Source: Candidatus Bathyarchaeota archaeon (GTDB lineage: Archaea > Thermoproteota > Bathyarchaeia > 40CM-2-53-6). From it: a stretch of 57,649 nucleotides of DNA. This document shows, piece after piece, positions 50,794 to 57,649 of the stretch. The notes under the pieces are model-generated. The model ran no database searches. It saw nothing but the letters and a program-made list of their open reading frames with translations, and was not told where the DNA came from. The DNA is taken from assembly GCA_005888735.1 (NCBI GenBank), contig VBBN01000033.1, forward strand, positions 1-57,649, in the 5' to 3' direction. Both the position numbers and the translations under genes were made by a program. Numbering within the stretch: position 1 is the stretch's first letter; each line of letters opens with the position of its first letter.

Positions 50794-51198
50794 ATGAGCG
50801 AAGTCGGACTGGACAAGGTCCTTGGTGAAATAAACAATTACCGTCAAAGGTTGATTCTTCTAAGGGAGGAGTTGACTCGGGCAAACAGGGCCATGGCCGA
50901 GAAGATGGCCCAGCTCGGCGAAACCCTCACCCAGAGGGTCCGCGACCTAAGAGATCAGGTCACCAACACCCCGCAGAACCTGCTTGCTCTTGAGAGCCAA
51001 TGGGCTTCTGGAGAGATTGAAGAGCCCGCTTACAAGGCACAGAGAGAGGATTTCAGAACCCAGCTTACCAAGAACCTTCGCAGCATTGATGAGATTAGGA
51101 GCCTCTTGATGATCATGAGTCAGCTCGAGGCTAGGCCTATCACCTCAACCTCGACCACACAGGGTGCTGTTCCAAGACCAATATCCTCCGCCAACTAG
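50794..51198 (+). CDS. Coiled-coil protein
   Basis: 134 residues from ATG. Residues ~5-50 and 80-115 are heptad-like (LDKVLGEINNYRQRLILLRE, LTQRVRDLRDQV) with few Cys or motifs. A Thr/Ser-rich tail follows. No family recognised; it may dimerise or bind a partner such as the DUF7504-like protein downstream. Confidence 0.65.
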   Translation: MSEVGLDKVLGEINNYRQRLILLREELTRANRAMAEKMAQLGETLTQRVRDLRDQVTNTPQNLLALESQWASGEIEEPAYKAQREDFRTQLTKNLRSIDEIRSLLMIMSQLEARPITSTSTTQGAVPRPISSAN

Positions 51199-51205
51199 CA
51201 TCCTC

Positions 51206-51325
51206 GTGAGACTAAGATCGGCAGAGACCAAACCTTTCAGTCTCGAAGACTTGTGCCGTTACTGCAAACGACTTCGAGAGCACCTATGTTTGTGGGGGCA
51301 ACAACTTCCTCGACTCGTCTCATAA
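51206..51325 (+). CDS. Possible 39-residue Cys/His mini-protein
   Basis: A GTG eight bases after the previous stop opens a 39-residue frame with EDLCRYCKRLREHLCLWGQQ, that is, C-x2-C-x6-H-x-C, a possible zinc knuckle. It would be co-transcribed with the coiled-coil gene. With this length it could be chance. Confidence 0.35.
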   Translation: MRLRSAETKPFSLEDLCRYCKRLREHLCLWGQQLPRLVS

Positions 51326-51471
51326 TCTGCGTATGTGCCACTTGTTACGGTTCTCACCGGAATATCAGCGAGGTGTGCATTAGCAAGATTCGCCCATTGG
51401 ACGCTCATCTGTCCGTACTCTTTCCGTCCGAGCCATGGCCACGCTCAGTGCAGGGCAACGATTTTATCTAT

Positions 51472-51483
51472 ATACTATAGTAT
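51472..51483. promoter_or_regulatory. 12-bp perfect palindrome
   Basis: ATACTATAGTAT is a perfect palindrome next to ATTTTATCTATA (about 51460-51471), which itself resembles a TATA box. It could be an operator or a second promoter before 51600. Confidence 0.45.
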
Positions 51484-51546
51484 TCAGGTAAGCATAGAGA
51501 CACTCTCGACCTGTGAATCTACCGATTTGAGTAGAAAAGAGGAAAG

Positions 51547-51556
51547 CTTATATCTA
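51547..51556 (+). promoter_or_regulatory. TATA element of the KaiC-like gene
   Basis: CTTATATCTA lies about 45-50 nt before the ATG at 51600; together with the palindrome at 51472 there are two possible start regions. Confidence 0.5.
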
Positions 51557-51599
51557 TATTACCTAAAAAAGGTAGGCTCCACGAAAAACGGTAGAAATC

Positions 51600-52298
51600 A
51601 TGCAACAAAAACCAATCCTTGTGTCCGGCCACAACGGGGACTCGAGCATCTCTCAAGCAGATAAGCCTCTGAGTAGGGGTACCCTGGACAAATATCGTCT
51701 GGTAATCGCCTGTGTCCGCGGAAACGTCAGCGTCAAGGAGACGATGAGGCTCATACTGCGAGACGTTATCGGGCCCTCCGAAAACCTTCCAACCCTTGTA
51801 CTCGGACCTACCGCCCCAGACGAGTTCGAGTCTCACCAAAGCAACAGAGTGGGATGGGTGACATTTGCGGACGGTAATTCCCTAGCTCATCCCTCAGCAG
51901 GCGTAGAGATCATATCGCCTGACAACCTTCTGGAAGTGAACCTTTTCATCGAAAAAGCAGGCCAAGGCGAAGGAAACCAACTAATCTTGGGTGACTTCCT
52001 AGACAATATCATCAAGTCGACAGGCTCACCAGAGAGCTTCTACTCCTTCTTCTGCCAGTTAGCCTCACGGGTTCGACTAAAAAAGAGGACCGCGATCCTT
52101 GTCATCAAGGAGGATATTCACGACAAGCGAGTTGTCGAAATGGTGAAGAGATTTGCGGACGTAGTTCTTGAGTTCAGGGATCGAGATAACGAAGCTGGAC
52201 TCTACTTTGAGATGAGGACCCTAAATTTCGCGGACAACATTTACACTCCGTGGGTTCCCTTCCCTCAAGGACTCAAGCCGTTGTGCCTAACAGCCTAG
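51600..52298 (+). CDS. KaiC/RadA-like protein lacking the P-loop (DUF7504/DUF835-type)
   Basis: 232 residues from ATG. The strand order TLVLGPTAPDEFESHQSN, VEIISPDNLLEVNLFIEKA, NQLILGDFLDNIIKSTGSPE and RTAILVIKEDIHDKRVVEM, VLEFRDRDNEAGLYFEMRT matches archaeal KaiC-related proteins without a Walker A motif. Those relatives are often signalling or flagellum-associated. No nucleotide-binding motif seen. The gene has its own promoters and precedes birA by 51 nt. Confidence 0.68.
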   Translation: MQQKPILVSGHNGDSSISQADKPLSRGTLDKYRLVIACVRGNVSVKETMRLILRDVIGPSENLPTLVLGPTAPDEFESHQSNRVGWVTFADGNSLAHPSAGVEIISPDNLLEVNLFIEKAGQGEGNQLILGDFLDNIIKSTGSPESFYSFFCQLASRVRLKKRTAILVIKEDIHDKRVVEMVKRFADVVLEFRDRDNEAGLYFEMRTLNFADNIYTPWVPFPQGLKPLCLTA

Positions 52299-52349
52299 GT
52301 TCATAACCCGTCGCTAGAGTGGAAGGCTCTCGAGCCACAGAACCTCCCG

Positions 52350-53063
52350 ATGAGAATCCTGCATTTCGAACAAGTAGAGTCTACCAACACCCTCGCCTAC
52401 CGGCTTGCGGAGGAGAATGCCGCGGATTGGACAGTTGTCTCTGCAGCGGTCCAGACCAAAGGTAGAGGCAGGTTCGGCAAAACCTGGGAATCGGTCAGGG
52501 GCGGTCTCTGGTTCTCCGTCATTCTAAGGCCCCAAGTACCAGTAGATACCATTCGCCATCTCCAATTCCTGGCGGGGAACTCGGTCTGTGAGGGGGTTGA
52601 GAAGAACGTCGATGCCGCCGTGTTGCTGAAATGGCCGAACGACCTGATATTGAATGCTCACAAGCTCGGAGGTATACTCCTAGAGTCGAAAGTGATCGGG
52701 AGAAACCCTTCCTTTGTCGTGCTCGGAATAGGGGTAAACGTCAACCAACCAAAGGAAGAGCTGCCCGGAGGAGCAACTTCTATTTTCGCGTCTACCGGAC
52801 GGATGACGAATCTTGGAAAACTTCTCGCCAGCATATTGGAAGGTCTGCGGGAGAATTATGGGATGCTCGTAGAGCCTGACGATCTCTTGAAAAAATGGTG
52901 GGAGAGATGCCAACACCGTTCAAGGACCGTCCAAGTTGAAAACCCGGGCGGTATTATCAGAGGAGTTAACGTCGGAATTGACGGTCGGGGCTACCTCGTA
53001 GTGAAGGCCCTTGACGGAAGTGTTGAAACTGTTGAAGACGGAACGCTCAGAATTGTGGAGTGA
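52350..53063 (+). CDS. birA: Biotin--protein ligase
   Basis: 237 residues, without the N-terminal winged helix of bacterial BirA repressors, so it only attaches biotin. The biotinoyl-AMP motif is TKGRGRFGKTWESVRGGLWF, then LKWPNDLILNAHKLGGILLE and VVLGIGVNVNQPK. A short C-terminal SH3-like domain is present. It is next to the carboxylase genes whose carrier it must biotinylate. Confidence 0.94.
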   Translation: MRILHFEQVESTNTLAYRLAEENAADWTVVSAAVQTKGRGRFGKTWESVRGGLWFSVILRPQVPVDTIRHLQFLAGNSVCEGVEKNVDAAVLLKWPNDLILNAHKLGGILLESKVIGRNPSFVVLGIGVNVNQPKEELPGGATSIFASTGRMTNLGKLLASILEGLRENYGMLVEPDDLLKKWWERCQHRSRTVQVENPGGIIRGVNVGIDGRGYLVVKALDGSVETVEDGTLRIVE

Positions 53064-53122
53064 CAGAACTTAACCCGTTTCTAGCTTAATAGTTCCGATA
53101 CTCGAATCGCCGCCCGAACCCT

Positions 53123-54670
53123 ATGAATATGAAAGACGGGCTCAAAGAACTTGCAGACAAGGGCTCCAAAAGCCGGGAGGGAGGAGGGCTCAATAGAATT
53201 GAGGAACAGCACGCGCGGGGAAAATTAACCGCGAGGGAGAGAATTGATTCTCTAGTTGACCAGGGAAGCTTCGTTGAGGTAGACAGATTTGTCGCCCACC
53301 GAACCACCGACTTCGGAATGGCTGAAAGGAAGATTCTCGGTGACGGCGTCGTTACAGGGTACGCTACAATAGACGGCCGTCAAGTCTACCTGTTCAGCCA
53401 CGACTTCACAGTCTTTGGAGGCTCACTTGGCGAAATGTTCGCCAAGAAGGTCTGCAAGATCATGGATATGGCACTAAAAACTGGGGTCCCTGTCATAGGT
53501 CTCAACGACTCCGGTGGAGCAAGAATCCAAGAGGGAGTAGTAAGCCTCGGCGGCTACGCGGAAATATTCTTCCGAAACGTAATATGCTCAGGAGTCATCC
53601 CCCAAATATCGGCCATCATGGGACCCTGCGCGGGGGGCGCCGTCTATTCACCAGCAATGACCGATTTCACCCTCATGGTGGACAAGACAAGCTACATGTT
53701 CATCACCGGCCCAGACGTCATCAAGACCGTCCTGAACCAAGACGTGAGCTTCGAAGAACTCGGCGGGGCCCAACTCCACAATAACAAGAGCGGAGTCGCC
53801 CACTTCCTCGCGCAAGACGAGAAAGAATGCCTCCAACAGATCCAGAAACTTCTCAGCTACATTCCATCGAACAACCTAGAAGACCCGCCACTTGCCAAAC
53901 CGAGACCACCTCTCGGCAAGAGTGACGAATTAAACAATATCCTCCCGGACGACCCCGACCGCCCCTACGACATGAAAGAGATCCTTACCAGGATCCTCGA
54001 TGGTGGGGAACTCCTCGAGACTCAATCATCATACGCCCCGAACATCCTAACAGGGTTTGCCCGGCTCAATGGACACTCGATCGGAGTCGTGGCGAATCAG
54101 CCCAAGTTCTACGCGGGAACAATAGACATCAACTCCTCAGTAAAAGGGGCGAGGTTCATCCGGTTCTGCGACGCATTCAACATACCAATTCTTACCCTCG
54201 AAGACGTACCCGGCTTCCTACCCGGAATCGACCAAGAACACAATGGGATCATCCGCCACGGCTCTAAACTACTCTACGCCTACTGTGAAGCAACAGTGCC
54301 CAAACTCACAGTGATCATAAGAAAAGCGTACGGTGGTGCCTATGATGTCTTGGGAAGTAAGCACATTCGTGCTGATTGTAACCTCGCCTGGCCCTCTGCC
54401 GAAATAGCAGTCATGGGACCAGAAGGAGCCATCAACGTCATCTTCAGAAACGAGATTGCCGAAGCCAATGACCCCAACAAGACAAGACAACAGCTGGTTC
54501 TCGACTACAAGGACAAGTTCGCCAACCCCTACATCGCCGCGGAGAAAGGCTACCTAGATGATGTGATTGAGCCAAGCGAGACCCGCCCGGTGCTGATAAG
54601 GTATCTCGAAGCTGTGAAGAACAAACGGGAAGCTCGGCCTACGCGCAAGCATGGCAACATTCCTCTGTAA
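53123..54670 (+). CDS. Acyl-CoA carboxylase carboxyltransferase subunit (PccB/AccD-type)
   Basis: 515 residues; moves the carboxyl group from carboxybiotin to acyl-CoA. The N-half holds FTVFGGSLGEMFAKKVCKIM, NDSGGARIQEGV and MGPCAGGAVYSPAMTDF. The C-half has GTIDINSSVKGARFIRFCDA, DVPGFLPGIDQEHNGIIRHG and KAYGGAYDVLGSKHIRADCN. The Asp after GGAY is what propionyl-CoA-type subunits carry. Complete and probably active on acetyl- and/or propionyl-CoA. It follows birA and is 15 nt before the biotin carboxylase. Confidence 0.95.
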   Translation: MNMKDGLKELADKGSKSREGGGLNRIEEQHARGKLTARERIDSLVDQGSFVEVDRFVAHRTTDFGMAERKILGDGVVTGYATIDGRQVYLFSHDFTVFGGSLGEMFAKKVCKIMDMALKTGVPVIGLNDSGGARIQEGVVSLGGYAEIFFRNVICSGVIPQISAIMGPCAGGAVYSPAMTDFTLMVDKTSYMFITGPDVIKTVLNQDVSFEELGGAQLHNNKSGVAHFLAQDEKECLQQIQKLLSYIPSNNLEDPPLAKPRPPLGKSDELNNILPDDPDRPYDMKEILTRILDGGELLETQSSYAPNILTGFARLNGHSIGVVANQPKFYAGTIDINSSVKGARFIRFCDAFNIPILTLEDVPGFLPGIDQEHNGIIRHGSKLLYAYCEATVPKLTVIIRKAYGGAYDVLGSKHIRADCNLAWPSAEIAVMGPEGAINVIFRNEIAEANDPNKTRQQLVLDYKDKFANPYIAAEKGYLDDVIEPSETRPVLIRYLEAVKNKREARPTRKHGNIPL

Positions 54671-54685
54671 TAAGACGGCTCAACC

Positions 54686-56203
54686 ATGTTCCGGAAGATC
54701 CTAATCGCAAACAGGAGCGAAATAGCTCTCCGTATCATCAGGACCTGCAAGAAACTTGGCGTCAAAACGGTGGCTGTTTACTCTGAACCCGACATAGAGT
54801 CTAGACACGTCCTGGAAGCCGACGAGGCCTACAACATCGGACGCGGAGAACCAGAATCCAGCTACCTCAACATCGCGAACATCATCAAAGCCGCTCGAAA
54901 GAGCGGTTCCGAGGGGGTTCACCCCGGCTACGGGTTTCTTGCGGAAAACCCGGACTTCGCGAGAGCCTGCGAAGAATCGAGCATAGTGTTCATCGGCCCG
55001 AGCAGCCGCGTTCTCGGTCAAGTGGCCAACAAGTTAGACTCAAAAAGAATCGTGGCCCGAGCGGGAATCCCGGTCATCCCTGGCAGTACCCAACCCGTCC
55101 AATCACTTGAAACTGCCGAACTAGATGCCAAGAAAACCGGATTCCCAATCCTTGTAAAAGCGGTATTCGGAGGTGGAGGAAGAGGGCTAAGAATTGTCCG
55201 TGACCCAAAGCAACTTCGGAATGCGCTAGAACTAGCGGCCGCGGAAGCCAAGACCAGCTTCGGTCGTGAAGCACTTTACCTAGAAAAGTACCTTGAGCAA
55301 CCTCGCCACATCGAAGTCCAAGTGCTTGTTGGCCCCCGAGGCAGAAGGGTGCACCTTGGTGAGAGAGAGTGCTCGCTTCAGAGACGCCTCCAGAAGATTC
55401 TGGAGGAAACTCCGTCCCCGATACTTACGCATGCCGCGAGGAAACGGATTATTTCGCTCGCCTTGAAAGTCGCCCGAGTAACCCATTACGAGAATGCGGG
55501 AACCATGGAGTTTGTGAGGTCGAAGGATGGGAAATTCTACTACATGGAGACAAACAAGAGGATTCAAGTTGAACATCTCATTTCTGAGCAAGTCACTGGA
55601 GTGGACATTGTAGACGAGCAAATGCGGATTGCAAGTGGTGACGGTCTCAATCTTTCCCAAGACGAGATCTCCTTTTCGGGTGCGGCAATCAACTGTCGGA
55701 TCAACGCGGAAGATCCACTCCATGGATTCGTCCCAACTCCGGGATGCGTGACCAAATTCCATTCTCCGGGGGGCCCAGGGGTAAGAGTGGACTCGGCCCT
55801 CTTCGAGGGATGCCAGATCCCAGAATTCTACGACTCGCTCATCGCAAAGATCGCCTGTTACGGAAGGAATCGGGAGGAAGCGAGAGAAAGAGCGCGAACC
55901 GCCCTAGACGAAACCATCATCGAAGGAGTCAAGACCACTATACCGCTTCACTTGATGCTACTTGAGAACAAGCAATTCATCAGAGGAGCATACCACACAC
56001 AGCTCCTAGACCGGCTACTGGGCGAGTGGAAGCCTACAGGCATCATGACGAGAGCCGAAGCTGCGGGAATCTACTTTGCTCTGAAACGAAGCATGACAAG
56101 CTCTAGACAAATACCCCTTAAGCAGGTCAATGGGACCAGTCGTTGGAGACAATTACCGCAACAAAATGCGACGAGGCCATCCCTATACGTCGAAGGTGTC
56201 TAG
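54686..56203 (+). CDS. accC: Biotin carboxylase subunit
   Basis: 505 residues; uses ATP and bicarbonate to carboxylate biotin. ATP-grasp motifs are FGGGGRGLRIVRD, RHIEVQVLVGPRGRRVHLGE, ECSLQRRLQKILEETPSP and YMETNKRIQVEHLISEQVTG. The catalytic Glu, Asn and Arg of the last are kept (E-T-N-K-R); the usual Thr between Asn and Arg is Lys here. The C-terminal ~40 residues are less conserved. Its TAG is followed without a stop by an in-frame coding sequence that joins the biotin carrier. Confidence 0.95.
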   Translation: MFRKILIANRSEIALRIIRTCKKLGVKTVAVYSEPDIESRHVLEADEAYNIGRGEPESSYLNIANIIKAARKSGSEGVHPGYGFLAENPDFARACEESSIVFIGPSSRVLGQVANKLDSKRIVARAGIPVIPGSTQPVQSLETAELDAKKTGFPILVKAVFGGGGRGLRIVRDPKQLRNALELAAAEAKTSFGREALYLEKYLEQPRHIEVQVLVGPRGRRVHLGERECSLQRRLQKILEETPSPILTHAARKRIISLALKVARVTHYENAGTMEFVRSKDGKFYYMETNKRIQVEHLISEQVTGVDIVDEQMRIASGDGLNLSQDEISFSGAAINCRINAEDPLHGFVPTPGCVTKFHSPGGPGVRVDSALFEGCQIPEFYDSLIAKIACYGRNREEARERARTALDETIIEGVKTTIPLHLMLLENKQFIRGAYHTQLLDRLLGEWKPTGIMTRAEAAGIYFALKRSMTSSRQIPLKQVNGTSRWRQLPQQNATRPSLYVEGV

Positions 56204-56716
56204 GACCTGCCAGCTCTCAATATTGAAGGCTCCAAGATCAGTATTCGGGAATCGCTGCGTGATGCCGCGAGAAGTATCGTCGATGTAGACGGCGAACCAA
56301 TCGAGGTGAAGATTCTCAGAGACTCCCTAGAAGAAAGACTTCTGATTGTTAGCATTGCTGGGAAGGTGCTGAGTATCAAAGTCGGTGAATCCCGAGACGG
56401 GGTAGAGTTTCCTGTTAAGCTGAACGGAAAGAGCCTGACCGTTCGCTTCGAAAGAGACGAACCGATAATTCATCGTCGAGAGAGTCATCCTGAAAGCGAG
56501 AGGCCAGCCGTGATTAGTGCTCCCATGGCAGGAAGGATCGTATCCATCAAAGTCTCTGTCGGCACCAGAGTATCCGAGGGCGAAGTCCTAGCGGTCTTAG
56601 AGGCGATGAAGATGGAGAACGAAATCGCAGCCCCGAGAAAAGGAACAGTCGGGGAGGTGTACGCCAAATCGGGCTCCCTGGTTCATGCTGGCGACAAACT
56701 TGTCCTCATTACCTAA
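56204..56716 (+). CDS. Biotin carboxyl carrier protein; start unclear, in frame with accC
   Basis: The frame from just after the accC TAG to 56716 is open. GTG 56306 is the first usual start and would give 136 residues, but carrier-like sequence (ARSIVDVDGEPIEVKILRD) begins upstream of it. The biotin site EAMKMENEI is at the C-terminus, within the lipoyl-like PMAGRIVSIKVSVGTRVSEG. Upstream of GTG there are 34 codons without ATG, GTG or TTG. Readthrough of the TAG, a rare start codon, or a recent mutation splitting a fused gene are all possible. The role is to shuttle carboxybiotin between subunits. Confidence 0.85.
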   Translation, partial: DLPALNIEGSKISIRESLRDAARSIVDVDGEPIEVKILRDSLEERLLIVSIAGKVLSIKVGESRDGVEFPVKLNGKSLTVRFERDEPIIHRRESHPESERPAVISAPMAGRIVSIKVSVGTRVSEGEVLAVLEAMKMENEIAAPRKGTVGEVYAKSGSLVHAGDKLVLIT

Positions 56717-56802
56717 CAGCTCCCAGAGCTCTTTCACACGCCAAGGCCCTCACCGGGAGCCCACAAGTTATCAAGAACGATAAACAAAGCAACTTTCACC
56801 GC

Positions 56803-57649
56803 ATGAGGACGACAAAAGTGAAACCCCTCTGGGTGCCATCTCCCGAACAAGTCAGAGATTCAAATCTGACACGGTTCATTACTTTCATCAACGGGAGGTA
56901 CGACATCAAAATCGAATCCTATTCTCAACTTTACAAATGGTCGATCGAAAGTGTCTCCGACTTCTGGTCTGCCGTCTGGGACTTTACGGGGATAGTATCC
57001 TCACGTAGATATGAAAAAGTAGTTGATGACCTAAACAAATTCCCGGGCGCTAGATGGTTTCCTGGTGCTCGGCTAAACTTTGCCCAGAACCTATTGAGAC
57101 ACCGAGACGAAAAACTGGCTCTAATTTCGACCTCGGAAGAGAATGAGCGCATCCACTTAACACACTCTGACTTGAAGAGACAAGTTAGCAGGTTTTCTAA
57201 TTCGCTTCGAACGATCGGAGTGTCTCCTGGAGACCGCGTCGTCGGCTACACCCCCACCATAGAAGAGGCTACCGTCGCAATGCTCGCCTCGACCAGCATC
57301 GGCGCAGTTTGGGCTTGCTGTGGCTCTGAGCTTGGCACCGACGCAGTATTGGACAGACTGGGACAAGTCCAGCCTAAGGTCTTGATTGCCAGTGCGGGGT
57401 ACGAATACAAGGGAAGGCGGTTCGAGACACTTACCAGCCTCGAGAAGGTCGTTCGAGGGATCCCTTCAATCGAAAAAACTGTGATTACATCTCATAGAGA
57501 ACCCGGCGAGATTCGAGACATCCCCAACTCGATCGGGTTCGATGAATTCGCAGGGCTCGAGGAAGGAGAGGAGATCCAATTCGAACAATTGCCCGCAGAC
57601 CATCCGGTCTACATCATGTTCACGTCAGGCACGACCGGCAAGCCGAAAT
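56803..57649 (+). CDS. Acetoacetyl-CoA synthetase-like acyl-CoA ligase (3' end cut by window)
   Basis: The first 282 residues of an ANL-superfamily enzyme. The start KPLWVPSPEQVRDSNLTRF and WFPGARLNFAQNLLRHRDE are typical of acetoacetate/acetyl-CoA ligases. VWACCGSELGTDAVLDRLGQ is the long-chain-like middle part and the frame leaves the window in the ATP loop MFTSGTTGKPK. Start ATG 56803, about 85 nt after the carrier. It supplies an acyl-CoA that could be used or made by the carboxylase. Confidence 0.88.
   Translation, partial: MRTTKVKPLWVPSPEQVRDSNLTRFITFINGRYDIKIESYSQLYKWSIESVSDFWSAVWDFTGIVSSRRYEKVVDDLNKFPGARWFPGARLNFAQNLLRHRDEKLALISTSEENERIHLTHSDLKRQVSRFSNSLRTIGVSPGDRVVGYTPTIEEATVAMLASTSIGAVWACCGSELGTDAVLDRLGQVQPKVLIASAGYEYKGRRFETLTSLEKVVRGIPSIEKTVITSHREPGEIRDIPNSIGFDEFAGLEEGEEIQFEQLPADHPVYIMFTSGTTGKPK

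Larger units (their letters stand above)
51326..51599. other. Upstream region of the KaiC-like gene
   Basis: Contains the palindrome ATACTATAGTAT and two AT-rich promoter candidates. No further gene seen. Confidence 0.4.

Overview
The window is archaeal chromosomal DNA. Evidence is a TFB, a SUI1-type initiation factor, both subunits of topoisomerase VI, the archaeal pantoate kinase/phosphopantothenate synthetase route to CoA, archaeal-type Thr- and Pro-tRNA synthetases, ribosomal protein S26e, a CDP-alcohol transferase of the inositol-lipid type and a Rio1/KH ribosome-maturation pair. S26e and a tRNA with a large intron load point to the TACK side of the archaea (a Thaumarchaeota/Bathyarchaeia-like lineage is my best guess, not proven). 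Promoters are AT-rich TATA elements of the CTTAAATA type about 25-60 nt before genes, and TTG is a very common start codon. I see no CRISPR array, no transposase and no rRNA.

Layout. 1-2.7 kb: a secreted DNRLRE/beta-helix protein running off the left edge, followed by decayed sequence. 3-6.2 kb: a membrane protein, an intron-containing tRNA, TFB, a Pcc1-like protein, SUI1 and a small zinc ribbon. 6.2-9.1 kb (minus): a sugar-nucleotide/glycosyltransferase operon. 9.3-10.4 kb: a Cys-rich protein and a TrmB-like regulator. 10.4-13.9 kb (minus): a compact four-gene CoA operon (pantoate kinase, phosphopantothenate synthetase, PanB, PanE). 14-22.6 kb: phosphohexomutase, amidohydrolase, UDP-sugar dehydrogenase, a DUF354 protein, a 1.1 kb gene-free stretch with inverted repeats, then a degenerate paralogue of the UDP-sugar dehydrogenase overlapping a Gfo/Idh/MocA sugar dehydrogenase. 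22.8-27.7 kb: Trm112-like protein, nucleotidyltransferase-fold protein, phosphoesterase, membrane proteins and an APC permease. 28-33.3 kb: Rio1, KH protein, Top6B, Top6A, EndoQ-like nuclease. 33.4-36.6 kb: an APC permease with a fused USP domain, a small membrane protein with half of a zinc ribbon lost, a stand-alone RAM domain and a stand-alone USP protein. 36.8-40.1 kb: ProRS, PfkB kinase and a tandem-RAM protein. 40.3-46.3 kb: accessory region with tiny coupled membrane proteins, secreted proteins and several gene remnants. 46.5-50.3 kb: GNAT, S26e, CDP-alcohol transferase, zinc protein, ThrRS. 50.4-52.3 kb: small proteins and a P-loop-less KaiC-like protein. 52.3 kb to the end: biotin ligase, carboxyltransferase, biotin carboxylase, biotin carrier and an acetoacetyl-CoA-synthetase-like enzyme, which together make and charge an acyl-CoA carboxylase.

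The most unusual points are the catalytically dead UDP-sugar dehydrogenase paralogue in a sugar operon, the continuous reading frame through a TAG between biotin carboxylase and its carrier protein, a GTAAC-CAT-GTTAC dyad shared by the permease and the RAM/USP operon, an intron-rich tRNA, and a chain of three tiny membrane proteins of which the first is only 48 residues.
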